Shown piece after piece: positions 52,918 through 61,096 of a stretch of DNA of 64,000 bases. Made by a program: the position numbers and the translations under genes. The stretch comes from Elusimicrobia bacterium GWD2_63_28 (GTDB lineage Bacteria > Elusimicrobiota > Elusimicrobia > Elusimicrobiales > UBA9959), in NCBI GenBank assembly GCA_001799895.1, contig MGUI01000065.1, positions 62,001 through 126,000 of the forward strand, given 5' to 3'. The stretch's first letter is position 1. Every line of letters starts with the position of its first letter. Below the pieces are notes generated by a model that saw only the letters and a list, made by a program, of their open reading frames with translations, had not been told where the DNA came from and made no database searches.

Positions 52918-53967
52918 TCAGCGCCCGGTCCAGCGGTACTCGAGCCTCGGGGAGGCGTCCAGGGCCTCGGTCACGGCCTTCGTCCCGAAGAACGAGAGCT
53001 TGGTGTCGAGCAGGGAGAACAAGTTCTCCAGCGGGTCCCCGTCGGAAAGCACGCGAGGGTTCTTGCCCAGCTTGGCGGCCTCGCCGGCCGCGTCGACCGC
53101 GTCCTGCAGATCGCCCAGCTTGTCCACCAGGCCGTTCTCTTTGGCCTGCCTGCCGGTGTAGATGCGGCCGTCGGCCAGCACCTTCACCTGCTCGGGCGTC
53201 ATCTTGCGGCCCTGCGCCACGGCCGCCACGAACTGCTCGTAGGAATCGTCGATCATCGCCTGCAGCAGCTTGCGCTCCTCCGGGGTCATCTCCCGGGTCA
53301 TGGAGCCTATGTCCTTGTGCTTGCCGGACTTTATGGCCTCGCTCTTCAGTCCGATCTTCTTCATCAGGCCTTCTATGTTGCTCAGGCCGAAGATCACGCC
53401 GATGGAGCCGGTGATCGTGCCCGGGTGGGCCACGATCTGGTCGCAGGCCGCGGCCACGTAATAGCCGCCGCTCGCCGAGACCTCGCCGAAGCGCGCGATA
53501 AAGGGCTTCTTGGTTTCGGCCTTGGCCCGCAGGACGGCGGAGTAGATCTCCTGCACCGCGCCGACGGAGCCGCCGGGCGAGTTGATGTCGAGCACGATGG
53601 CCTTGACCTCTTTTTTGGCGGCCAGCGTCTTTATGCGCTTGGCCGTCTGCTGGCTGCCGTGGTCCCAGGAACGGGAAGAGTTGCCCTGCGAGATGGCGCC
53701 GTAGATCGGGATCACGGCCACCGCGTCCTTCTTCTGGCCCAGCCCGGTCAGTTTGGAAAGTTCCATATCCTTCGGCCGGCTCTTCCTGGCGGCGTCGGCC
53801 TTGTTGATAACCGCGAAGGCCGCCACGAGGGACAGCGCGTACAGGACGGCTATCACCTTCAGCCAGAGCGCTGCGCCGCGCGGCGCGGCGGCGGGGGCCG
53901 GGCCCTGGGCGGGCGGCGGGGCCGCGGGCGGTACTGCGCCGGTGCCGCTGTTGTTCTGTTCTTCCAT
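52918..53967 (-). CDS. sppA: Signal peptide peptidase SppA (S49)
   Basis: 349 residues. A proline/alanine-rich cytosolic start and one membrane helix (about 33-54), then one S49 domain. The nucleophile is S166 in EVSASGGYYVA and the catalytic Lys is K218 in SGKHKDIG. LDINSPGGSVGAVQEI and ITGSIGVIFG are conserved. The short single-domain form oligomerises at the membrane and degrades cleaved signal peptides. Confidence 0.92.
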   Translation of the reverse strand: MEEQNNSGTGAVPPAAPPPAQGPAPAAAPRGAALWLKVIAVLYALSLVAAFAVINKADAARKSRPKDMELSKLTGLGQKKDAVAVIPIYGAISQGNSSRSWDHGSQQTAKRIKTLAAKKEVKAIVLDINSPGGSVGAVQEIYSAVLRAKAETKKPFIARFGEVSASGGYYVAAACDQIVAHPGTITGSIGVIFGLSNIEGLMKKIGLKSEAIKSGKHKDIGSMTREMTPEERKLLQAMIDDSYEQFVAAVAQGRKMTPEQVKVLADGRIYTGRQAKENGLVDKLGDLQDAVDAAGEAAKLGKNPRVLSDGDPLENLFSLLDTKLSFFGTKAVTEALDASPRLEYRWTGR

Positions 53968-53984
53968 TTGTTCCTCCAGCTGAA

Positions 53985-55226
53985 TTACAGGTTGCCGGCG
54001 TCGATGACGCGGTTCCGGCCGCCTTCCTTGGCGGCGTAAAGCGCGGCGTCGGCCCTGGCTACGATATCCTCAGGGGTGCGTCCGTCGCGCGGAAAATGGG
54101 CTATGCCTATCGATACCGTCAGCCTGACCCGCTCGAGGCCCTGCGAGAAGGTCTCGGCCTCTATGCGGGAGCGTATCGCCTCGGCCTTGCGCAGCACGCC
54201 GGCGGATTCCGCCCGCGGCAGCACTATGCCGAACTCCTCGCCGCCGTAGCGGCCCACGAAGTCGGTCTCGTAGACCCCGGCCTTGAGCAGCTCGGCCACG
54301 CGCCGCAGCACGGCGTCGCCGAACTGGTGGCCGTAGGTGTCGTTGAGGTGCTTGAAATGGTCTATGTCGGCTATCATGAAGCCCATCGTGGTGCGGAAGG
54401 CGGCGGCGCGGCGGATTTCCTCCTTCACTTTTTCGTCCAGGGCGCCGCGGCGCCAGAGCCCGGTGAGGCCGTCGGTCTGGGACAGCCACTCCACCTGGCG
54501 GAAGAGGAGGACGCGCTTGAGCGCGAAAGCGATCTCGGCGGCGAAGCGGCCCGCAGACTCCGGGCCCTGAGAGCCGCCGCGCACGGCCAGCAGGCCCAGC
54601 GCCGCGCCGCCAGCGCAGACCGGCGCCAGCGTCAGGCCCGCGGCGGCCAGGGGCTCTCCCGGGAAGCCGCCGGCCTGCCTGAGGAGTTCGGAATAGGTCG
54701 GCAGGGCGGAGCCCCGCTGCGCCTGAGCGAAAAGCTCCATGCCGCCGGCGGTTCCGCCGGCCATGTAGAGCGCCGCCTCGTCGGTCTCGAAATAGTCCGC
54801 CAGGTATTTGCCGAGCTGCTTGGAGGCGGCCTGCGGCTCCACGGTCTCGGACAGCAGCTTGACGGCGGAGTAGACGGCCAGGGATTTTTTCTCGCCGGCG
54901 GCGTTGACCGTGGCCTCGGTTTTGATGGTGGACAGCTGCCTCTCCAGGGCCGCGGCGCGGGCCAGCGCTCCCTCCAGCCGGGAGCGGTCAGGCGGGGTGC
55001 CGGCGCTGCCGTTGAGCAGCGCCGAATGCGCCAGCGCGGCGGCGGCCCAAAGGGCCAGCGCGGCGTAAGGGGCGCCGGCGGAGATCTGGCCGGCCAGCAT
55101 GAAGGAGGCGGCGGCGAAAAGGGCGGCGCCGGCGGCCAGCCCGCCCCAGCGGTTATAGCGGCCCAGGAAATACGAGAGCAGCGGGGCCGCCGCGGCGGCC
55201 GCGGTCCAGAGTTCGGGGGCGTTCAT
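53985..55226 (-). CDS. Membrane-bound diguanylate cyclase (GGDEF)
   Basis: 413 residues. Four hydrophobic segments at the N-terminus, a GAF-like middle region (about 115-235) and a GGDEF domain with RYGGEEFGIVLPRAE. The active-site loop is intact, so it should make c-di-GMP. Five residues before the loop the sequence is YETD where the inhibitory site would be RxxD, so product inhibition is probably lost. Overlaps the preceding GGDEF gene by four bases. Confidence 0.9.
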   Translation of the reverse strand: MNAPELWTAAAAAAPLLSYFLGRYNRWGGLAAGAALFAAASFMLAGQISAGAPYAALALWAAAALAHSALLNGSAGTPPDRSRLEGALARAAALERQLSTIKTEATVNAAGEKKSLAVYSAVKLLSETVEPQAASKQLGKYLADYFETDEAALYMAGGTAGGMELFAQAQRGSALPTYSELLRQAGGFPGEPLAAAGLTLAPVCAGGAALGLLAVRGGSQGPESAGRFAAEIAFALKRVLLFRQVEWLSQTDGLTGLWRRGALDEKVKEEIRRAAAFRTTMGFMIADIDHFKHLNDTYGHQFGDAVLRRVAELLKAGVYETDFVGRYGGEEFGIVLPRAESAGVLRKAEAIRSRIEAETFSQGLERVRLTVSIGIAHFPRDGRTPEDIVARADAALYAAKEGGRNRVIDAGNL

Positions 55227-56605
55227 TCGGACACCACCCTGTTGCGGCCGCCCTGCTTGGCTCGGTAGAGCCGCTCGTCGGCGGCGCGCACCAGCTGCCC
55301 GGCGGCGGGGCTTTCCGCGGGGAATTCGGCCACGCCGAAACTGGCCGTCACGCGGGAAGGCTTGCCGGCGAAAGTGAAAGAGCGGGCCTCGAGGGCGAGC
55401 CGGATCTTCTCGGCGGCGGCGGCGGCCTGCGCCTTGCCGGCGCCGGTTATCACCAGGGCGAATTCCTCGCCGCCGTAGCGGGCGGCAAAGTCAATGTCGC
55501 GTATACCGGCGGAGATGACCTCGCCCACGGCCGTCAGCACGGCGTCGCCGGCCTGGTGGCCGAAAGTGTCGTTATAGGATTTAAAATGGTCTATGTCCGC
55601 CATCACCACGGAGAAGGGCACCCTGGCGCGGGCGGAGCGCAGCATCTCCTCCTCCAGCCTGGCCTGGAAGGCGCGGTGCGTGTAGAGCCCGGTCAGGGCG
55701 TCCTTGATGGCCAGCTCGTTGACCTTTTCGAACAGGTAGATGTTCTCCATGCTGACGCCGGCCAGCGTGCAGGCCAGCTCGGCGCCGCGCAGGTCCTCTG
55801 CCCTGAACCGGTCCGGCTCCGGGGCCGCGGCGCGCACGAAGCCCACCAGGCGCCCGAAGAGGTGCAGCGGCAGCGTCATGAACGAGCGCTCTCCCTCCCC
55901 GAAGAAGCCCCTGGGGAAGCGGCTGTCGGTTTCGGAGTTGCGCACCAGCAGCGGGATCTTGCGCTCGGCCACCCACTTATCGGCGAAGTCCCGGGGCGCG
56001 CCCGAGCGCAGTTCCACGGCGGCGCCCGGAAAATAATTCTTCAGCAGGGCTTCGAGGCGGGCCTTCACCTCGTCGGGGCTGGAGGCCAGGCCCATGTCCT
56101 GTATGGCCGCCGACAGCGCGCCCTTGTCCCTGATGCGGGCCAGGGTGCTGTCGAGGTGCATGCGGTAGCGGGCCAGTTCGTCCTCCAGGTTTTTGATGCG
56201 CTCTTCGGCGGCGGCCTCTTCGGCGGCCAGCGCCTCGCGGGACGACTTGCGGGAGTTCTCGAAATGGGACAGGGCGAAGAACAGCAGCCAGAGGCAGACC
56301 ACCTCGGCCACGGCGCCTATCATCTGGTAGGGAGTCTCGGCGGGGTTCAGGACGCCGGGCAGGATCAGCCCGGCTACCGTGACCAGGAACAGGAAAATAT
56401 ATTTAACCTCTTTCTCGCCGGACCAGGAGAACCAGAGAAAAAGCGCGCCGCTGGCCGGGTAGACCCAGAGGAAATGCGCCGGCCAAAGCCAGAAAGACCA
56501 GCCGAGCGCGCCGAGGATGGCGGCCGGGCCGGCCACCTTGGCGGCGGCGTTGGGCCTGAGTTTGTTCACGCTATAACAATAATATAAATAGGGGTCGGGT
56601 TTCAA
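55223..56605 (-). CDS. Membrane-bound GAF-GGDEF diguanylate cyclase
   Basis: 460 residues. Four or so membrane helices, a coiled coil (EEAAAEERIKNLEDELARYRMHLDSTLARI), a GAF domain (about 165-290) and GGDEF with RYGGEEFALVITGAG. The inhibitory site RDID sits at the canonical five-residue distance, so this copy should be product-inhibited, in contrast to its neighbour. Same architecture as the adjacent cyclase, so probably an old tandem duplication. Confidence 0.9.
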   Translation of the reverse strand: MKPDPYLYYCYSVNKLRPNAAAKVAGPAAILGALGWSFWLWPAHFLWVYPASGALFLWFSWSGEKEVKYIFLFLVTVAGLILPGVLNPAETPYQMIGAVAEVVCLWLLFFALSHFENSRKSSREALAAEEAAAEERIKNLEDELARYRMHLDSTLARIRDKGALSAAIQDMGLASSPDEVKARLEALLKNYFPGAAVELRSGAPRDFADKWVAERKIPLLVRNSETDSRFPRGFFGEGERSFMTLPLHLFGRLVGFVRAAAPEPDRFRAEDLRGAELACTLAGVSMENIYLFEKVNELAIKDALTGLYTHRAFQARLEEEMLRSARARVPFSVVMADIDHFKSYNDTFGHQAGDAVLTAVGEVISAGIRDIDFAARYGGEEFALVITGAGKAQAAAAAEKIRLALEARSFTFAGKPSRVTASFGVAEFPAESPAAGQLVRAADERLYRAKQGGRNRVVSE

Positions 56606-58290
56606 CGGCGGCAGGCCGCGGGGAAGCCGCCGAGCCAGCCGCGGAAGGCGTCGGCTTCGCCGGTGGAGCGGGCGCCGGCGGCGGCTTTATAGTAGAGCGC
56701 CAGCTCGGCCTCAACGGCTTTTTCAGTTATCACGCCGGAGCAAAGGCCCAGTTTCACGCTTTCGAAGTCGCCCGCGCGCAGGAGTCTGAACTCCGGCGGC
56801 AGGGCCGCGCCCCGGCGGGCGAAAAGAATGGAGAAGGCGTCCCAGTAGACCAGCGCCCATTTCTCCTCGGGCATGAAGAGCAGGTAGGCAGGCCGCAGTA
56901 CCGCAGCGCCGCCGGCCAGCTGTTGCGGCAGCAGGGCGCGGTCCCGGCGGAACAGCGCCAGCCCGAAGCCGTTCTGAACGGCGTATTTTTCCCAGGTCTC
57001 CTGGTCCGCCATGGCCGCGCTGACCGGGACCAGGTATTTATGGAACAGGTAGCGCCCGTCGGTGAAGACCTTGTAATCCGGGCTCAGGGCCCAGCCCAGG
57101 TAGCCGCCCCAGGTCCACGGGTTATACATTTTCCTTCCGGCGAGTTGCGCTGAATTGGCCTTCAGGTAGGCGGCGGCGCCGGCGGCCTCCTCGCCCAGGT
57201 TCACCTTGAAGGCGGCGTAGCGCGGCCAGACCAGCAGGGCCAGATAGACCAGCGCGAGGCCGAACAAAACACGCCCCCGGCGCAGCAGCCGTTCCGGCTC
57301 CCAGAGCCGCGCCGCCGCGTCGAAGGAAAAAACCGCGGCCGCCATGCAGAAGAAAACTATGTGCCGGGTATGCCGGGAGGCTTCAAAGGCCAGCGCGCCC
57401 AGCACCAGCAGGTGCGCCAGCGGCACGGTTTTTTCCCTCAAGAACCGGAGCAGCAGCAGGCCGAAGCCGGCCAGCAGGGCGGCCATGAAAGGCCAATGCC
57501 AGGGATTAACGAGCGTAGGCGGGGCCCATTCGGCCAGGTAGCGCGACAGGGCCCCGGCCTCGGCCGCGTGCGCAAAGAGTATGGAATAGATCTTTATCCC
57601 CCACGGGTTGAGCAGGGTCCCGGCGGCAGCGGCGGCGAGAACAGAGGGCTGGACAAGACCGGGCTGCCGCGCTGCGGCCGGCCACAGTTTCCTGTCGGCA
57701 TAGCCGCCAGCCGAGTAAAACGCCAGCAGCAGCAGGCCGTAGGCGAAACCGGCGTGCAGATTGGCCCAGAGCGCGAAGTAAAGAGCGAGCCCGGCGAGGG
57801 CGCGGAGGGAGGGCGCTCCGGAGCCTTCGATCCTGGTTTTCTCCAGCCGCCAGAGCAATAGCGCGAAGAACAGCACGCTGAAATTCTCAGGCCGCAGGTC
57901 GGCGTTGGCCATCAGGGCCAGGCCCCAGAGCGGCAGGGCGAAGTAAGCTCCGCGCCCCAGGCCGTTCAGCTTGAGTATGGAATAGAAGACCGGCAGCGTG
58001 GCGCCCAGCAGCGCCATTTTCAGCAGGAAGAAACCGGTTTTGCCCCCCAGCGCGTAAACCGGGTAATAGATCAGCTGCGCCAGCCACTCGAAATCGGTCC
58101 ACGGCGCGCCGGCCTCGGTCCAGGAGAGGAAATCAGCCGAAGGCAGGCTGAGGTTATTAAAAATGTATTTACCCGCGGAGAGATGCCAGAAAAGGTCGGG
58201 GTTCAGCACCGGCATGGCCAGCGCCCCCAGGGCGAGTATCACGCCGGCCCACAAGCCGAACTTTTTAGAAACGGTGGTTTCATGTTCCAT
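56602..58290 (-). CDS. Large integral membrane protein, GT-C-like
   Basis: 562 residues with about ten to twelve helices and a C-terminal soluble domain of roughly 180 residues. The first loop NPDLFWHLSAGKYIFNNLSLPSADFLSWTEAGAPWTDFEWLAQLIYY has the Asp and aromatic pattern of a group of GT-C-like proteins. A C-terminal KMYNPWTWGGYLGWALSPDYKVFTDGR block recurs in that group. Catalysis is not shown. First gene of the eight-gene run, followed by a cyclase gene with a four-base overlap. Confidence 0.65.
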   Translation of the reverse strand: MEHETTVSKKFGLWAGVILALGALAMPVLNPDLFWHLSAGKYIFNNLSLPSADFLSWTEAGAPWTDFEWLAQLIYYPVYALGGKTGFFLLKMALLGATLPVFYSILKLNGLGRGAYFALPLWGLALMANADLRPENFSVLFFALLLWRLEKTRIEGSGAPSLRALAGLALYFALWANLHAGFAYGLLLLAFYSAGGYADRKLWPAAARQPGLVQPSVLAAAAAGTLLNPWGIKIYSILFAHAAEAGALSRYLAEWAPPTLVNPWHWPFMAALLAGFGLLLLRFLREKTVPLAHLLVLGALAFEASRHTRHIVFFCMAAAVFSFDAAARLWEPERLLRRGRVLFGLALVYLALLVWPRYAAFKVNLGEEAAGAAAYLKANSAQLAGRKMYNPWTWGGYLGWALSPDYKVFTDGRYLFHKYLVPVSAAMADQETWEKYAVQNGFGLALFRRDRALLPQQLAGGAAVLRPAYLLFMPEEKWALVYWDAFSILFARRGAALPPEFRLLRAGDFESVKLGLCSGVITEKAVEAELALYYKAAAGARSTGEADAFRGWLGGFPAACRR

Positions 58291-58424
58291 TTAAATAGCG
58301 GGGGAGCGCCTGCGCCCGTCTGCTCCGCCTGCCTTAATAATAACAAAAAGAGTTCGTTCTGCGCTTTTTTTCGCGGCCCGCCGCCCCCAGCTCCCGGCAT
58401 AGCCGGTTTTTGGTCTTTTTATCT

Positions 58425-58528
58425 GAAAATATATATTTTCAAATGAAAATATTGCCGTAAGTTTTTCCTTTCACAACTTAACAGCGTCCCGGACTTTACG
58501 CCGTGCCTGCCGGCAAGCAGGCGTTTTT
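58425..58528 (+). other. AT palindrome and orphan terminator-like hairpin in the 58291-58593 gap
   Basis: The roughly 300-bp gap contains a perfect 16-bp palindrome, GAAAATATATATTTTC (58425-58440), and a hairpin GCCTGC-CGGCAA-GCAGGC (58505-58522) followed by GTTTTT. No plus-strand gene lies upstream, so the hairpin could end a small RNA or attenuate the gene at 58594. The remainder shows nothing I can name. Confidence 0.45.
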
Positions 58529-58535
58529 CCATAAT

Positions 58536-58551
58536 TGGCATACAAATTGTT
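58536..58551 (+). promoter_or_regulatory. Possible sigma54-type promoter
   Basis: TGGCAT-N5-TTGTT (58536-58551) resembles the -24/-12 layout TGGCAC-N5-TTGCA, with GT in place of the key GC. It would start transcription about 30 bp before the secreted-protein gene. No sigma70 boxes of good quality are visible here. Confidence 0.3.
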
Positions 58552-58593
58552 CTGTATTGGCTAAGCACCAAACACGAACAGGGGAAAATGGAA

Positions 58594-59526
58594 ATGAAAA
58601 AACTGAACCTTCTTATAGCGCTGCTGGCGATCCTGGTCACGGCTTCTGCGGCCGGCGCCGGAGAAATGCAGGCCTTGTTCGACAGCAAGCCCAGGGCGGA
58701 GCGGATCAGCCTGCGGCACATGATCGAGAAAAACGCGCCGGAGGTCAAGACTGACGCCTTGAAGGTCTACACCGGCAAGCCCAAGTTTTCTCCCGAAAAG
58801 CAGTGCTTTGACGTACGCCGGACCAGCAAGGACGGCGCCGCGCCCAAATTCTGGGCCAACTTCGGCAGCGTTTACGGCTACGAGACCTGCGCGCGCAACA
58901 GCCAGGGCGTAGAGGAGTGCAAATGGGAAACGCTCTCTACCCACAGCGCCAGGACCGAAGTAACCATGCGCAGCCGCGAACTGTGGAACGGGGAAGCCGA
59001 AGACATGCAGCTCTGCTACAATTTCGTAAAGAAAGAGGCCACCTACAGCCTGTCCAGCCCTTTTGAATACGAGGTAAAGACCACGGGCCTGCCCGGCGTC
59101 CAGACTGGTTTCGCCCTCGAGTTCACCCCCCTCTACCGCAAGCCCGCCGCGCCGGACGCGGCCATACTGGAACTGCGGGAGTTCTCCTACGACCAGGCGC
59201 GCGGCGAGTTCACGCTGAAGCTGGATAGCAGCGCTTCCAGCCGGTACTGGGGCACCAGGTTCCAGGTAAGCGTGGAACTTGTCCAGGACAGGATGTTCGA
59301 TTTCTCGAAGGGGACGAAGGTCTACGAGTTCCCCATAAGCTACCACGCCGGCAGCCCCGTGATCACCTTCAAGGAGAGCGACTTCGATTCCGACAAAGAC
59401 GCCGCCGGGTTCCGCGGCAAGCCGAAGAGGTTCTTCGTGAAATGGGGCTTCAAGGTCGTAGGCAGCCCCTATCACACCGACACCCTCATAGAAAAAGGCA
59501 GGACCGATATACTGCAGGTCATATAG
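58594..59526 (+). CDS. Secreted protein of unknown function
   Basis: 310 residues. Of two ATGs (58588 and 58594) the second has better spacing to the AGGGGA site. A signal peptide ends near AGAGE. The mature part is soluble and strand-rich, with five Cys in its first half (KQCFDV, YETCARNSQGVEECKWE, MQLCYNF). I recognise no family. A strong terminator follows, so it is a single-gene unit. Confidence 0.65.
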   Translation: MKKLNLLIALLAILVTASAAGAGEMQALFDSKPRAERISLRHMIEKNAPEVKTDALKVYTGKPKFSPEKQCFDVRRTSKDGAAPKFWANFGSVYGYETCARNSQGVEECKWETLSTHSARTEVTMRSRELWNGEAEDMQLCYNFVKKEATYSLSSPFEYEVKTTGLPGVQTGFALEFTPLYRKPAAPDAAILELREFSYDQARGEFTLKLDSSASSRYWGTRFQVSVELVQDRMFDFSKGTKVYEFPISYHAGSPVITFKESDFDSDKDAAGFRGKPKRFFVKWGFKVVGSPYHTDTLIEKGRTDILQVI

Positions 59527-59573
59527 CAAAGCGGCCCCTGAAAAAAACCGGGGTTTAAAACAGCGGAAAAATT

Positions 59574-59604
59574 AAACCGGTCTTCGAAAGAAGACCGGTT
59601 TTTT
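59574..59604 (+). terminator. Intrinsic terminator of the secreted-protein gene
   Basis: AAACCGGTCTTC (59574-59585) pairs with GAAGACCGGTTT (59590-59601) around a GAAA tetraloop and runs into TTTTTT. Confidence 0.9.
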
Positions 59605-59720
59605 CACGCCTGGCCGGGATTTTTACCTATCCGGGCGCGTAGAAGTCCGCATAGCGGCAGGCGGCAAGGGAAGATATCATATGAATATTGCCGCTCAAGC
59701 CGGGCCGGGGAGAATTAAAA

Positions 59721-59942
59721 GTGAACAAAACCAAGCGCAGCGCTAAAACACGGGAAAGCGGGCAGCCCAGGGCGCTCAGCGCATCGGCCGCGCGGGGCCG
59801 CCCCTCCGCAGCCTCACGCCGGATTTCAACGGACGCGCCCGCGAAGAGATTTATCGCGCCCCGGCTAAGCCGGGCGGCCAGCGAGCTGCTGCGCCGCTAC
59901 TTCGGGATGCAGGCGGCGCAGACAGCGGGAGGGGCCGTCTGA
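59721..59942 (+). CDS. Small basic protein, possible
   Basis: 73 codons from a GTG at 59721 that has GGGGAG eight bases upstream. The product is rich in Arg, Ala and Ser (about residues 1-50 probably disordered) and ends in a possible helix (LSRAASELLRRYFGMQ). No family is recognised. It ends 35 bp before the AI-2E gene and could be its leader gene. The frame could also be chance in this GC-rich sequence. Confidence 0.4.
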   Translation: MNKTKRSAKTRESGQPRALSASAARGRPSAASRRISTDAPAKRFIAPRLSRAASELLRRYFGMQAAQTAGGAV

Positions 59943-59977
59943 AAACAGCCCCGGGGCAGACTTACCTGAACCCAGCT

Positions 59978-61096
59978 ATGACGAAAAATCAAGAGGCGCC
60001 CGCAACCAAGCGGGTCCATGTCATTACCTTCCTGGCGGCCCTGGCCGCCTGCCTGGCCGTCGTGCTGTGGATGATCGCGCCGTACCTGCTGTCCTTGTTC
60101 CTGGGCGGGACCCTGGCCATGCTCGCCTATCCCGCCTTTCGCTGGTTCCGGGCAAGAAAATGGGGCCCGAGGCTGGCCGCGTCCGCGGTAACAGCCCTGC
60201 TGCTCCTGCTGGTCATAGCCCCGCTGGCCGGCTTCTCCATCCTGGCCGTAAAACAGGGGATCGCCATCGGGCATGAGATGTCCGAGCTGAAAGAATTTTC
60301 GCCCAAGTCGATAACCGCCGCCCTTAGCCGCTGGCAGCTTGTCAAGACGGTGTTCGGGAACCCCGCGCAGGTCAACGCGCGGCTCAAAAGCGCGATCCAG
60401 GCCACCGGGCAGCTCACCAGCAAGGCCGTCCTGGACCTGGGCAAAGGCGTCCCCGTGCTGCTGCTCCAGCTGCTGCTGGCCATGATCGCCTTCTTCTTCT
60501 TCCTGCTCAACGGCGAAGAGTTCGTCGCCTGGATACTCGGCCTGCGCGTGTTCGACCGGAACGTGCAGGAAAAGCTCGTCCAGTCGTTCCGCGACACCAC
60601 CATCTCCGCAGTACTGGCCGGGCTCGCCGCCGCCGCGTCCCAGGCGGCCCTGATCGTAACCGGGTTCCTGCTTATCGGGGTGCCGGGCGCCTTCCTGGCC
60701 GGGGGCCTCACCTTCATCTTCGCGTGGATCCCCATGCTGGGCACGGCTCCCGCTTCGCTGGCGGGAATGCTTTATCTTTACGTTACGCAGGGGTCGGCCC
60801 TGCAGATGGCGCTGCTGGTGGTCATGGCGCTGGCCGCCAGCGTCATCGACAATTTGATCCCCCCCCTGGTGCTGAAAGGCCGGGCTGATATGCACCCGCT
60901 GGTGGGGCTCATAGCCATCATCGGCGGGCTGCAGATGTTCGGGATACAGGGCGTGCTCATAGGTCCTATCCTGGCCGCGATGCTGCTCTCCCTGCTGAAG
61001 ATCTGGCCGGCCATCAGGGGCGCGTTTGGCATAGTTTCGGCGCCGGCCGGGGAACCCGGGACGCCCAGCGGGGCCCCATCCAAGGATAATTCATAA
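59978..61096 (+). CDS. AI-2E family transporter
   Basis: 372 residues. Hydrophobic helix pairs at the N-terminus, an amphipathic middle region and the family block GVPGAFLAGGLTFIFAWIPMLGTAPASLAGMLYLY, then VIDNLIPPLVLKGRADMHPLVGLIAIIGGLQMFGIQGVLIGPILAAM at the C-terminus. Paralogue of the truncated gene at 1-842. The stop codon overlaps the start of the histidine kinase gene by one base (TAATG), so the two are translated together. Confidence 0.9.
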   Translation: MTKNQEAPATKRVHVITFLAALAACLAVVLWMIAPYLLSLFLGGTLAMLAYPAFRWFRARKWGPRLAASAVTALLLLLVIAPLAGFSILAVKQGIAIGHEMSELKEFSPKSITAALSRWQLVKTVFGNPAQVNARLKSAIQATGQLTSKAVLDLGKGVPVLLLQLLLAMIAFFFFLLNGEEFVAWILGLRVFDRNVQEKLVQSFRDTTISAVLAGLAAAASQAALIVTGFLLIGVPGAFLAGGLTFIFAWIPMLGTAPASLAGMLYLYVTQGSALQMALLVVMALAASVIDNLIPPLVLKGRADMHPLVGLIAIIGGLQMFGIQGVLIGPILAAMLLSLLKIWPAIRGAFGIVSAPAGEPGTPSGAPSKDNS

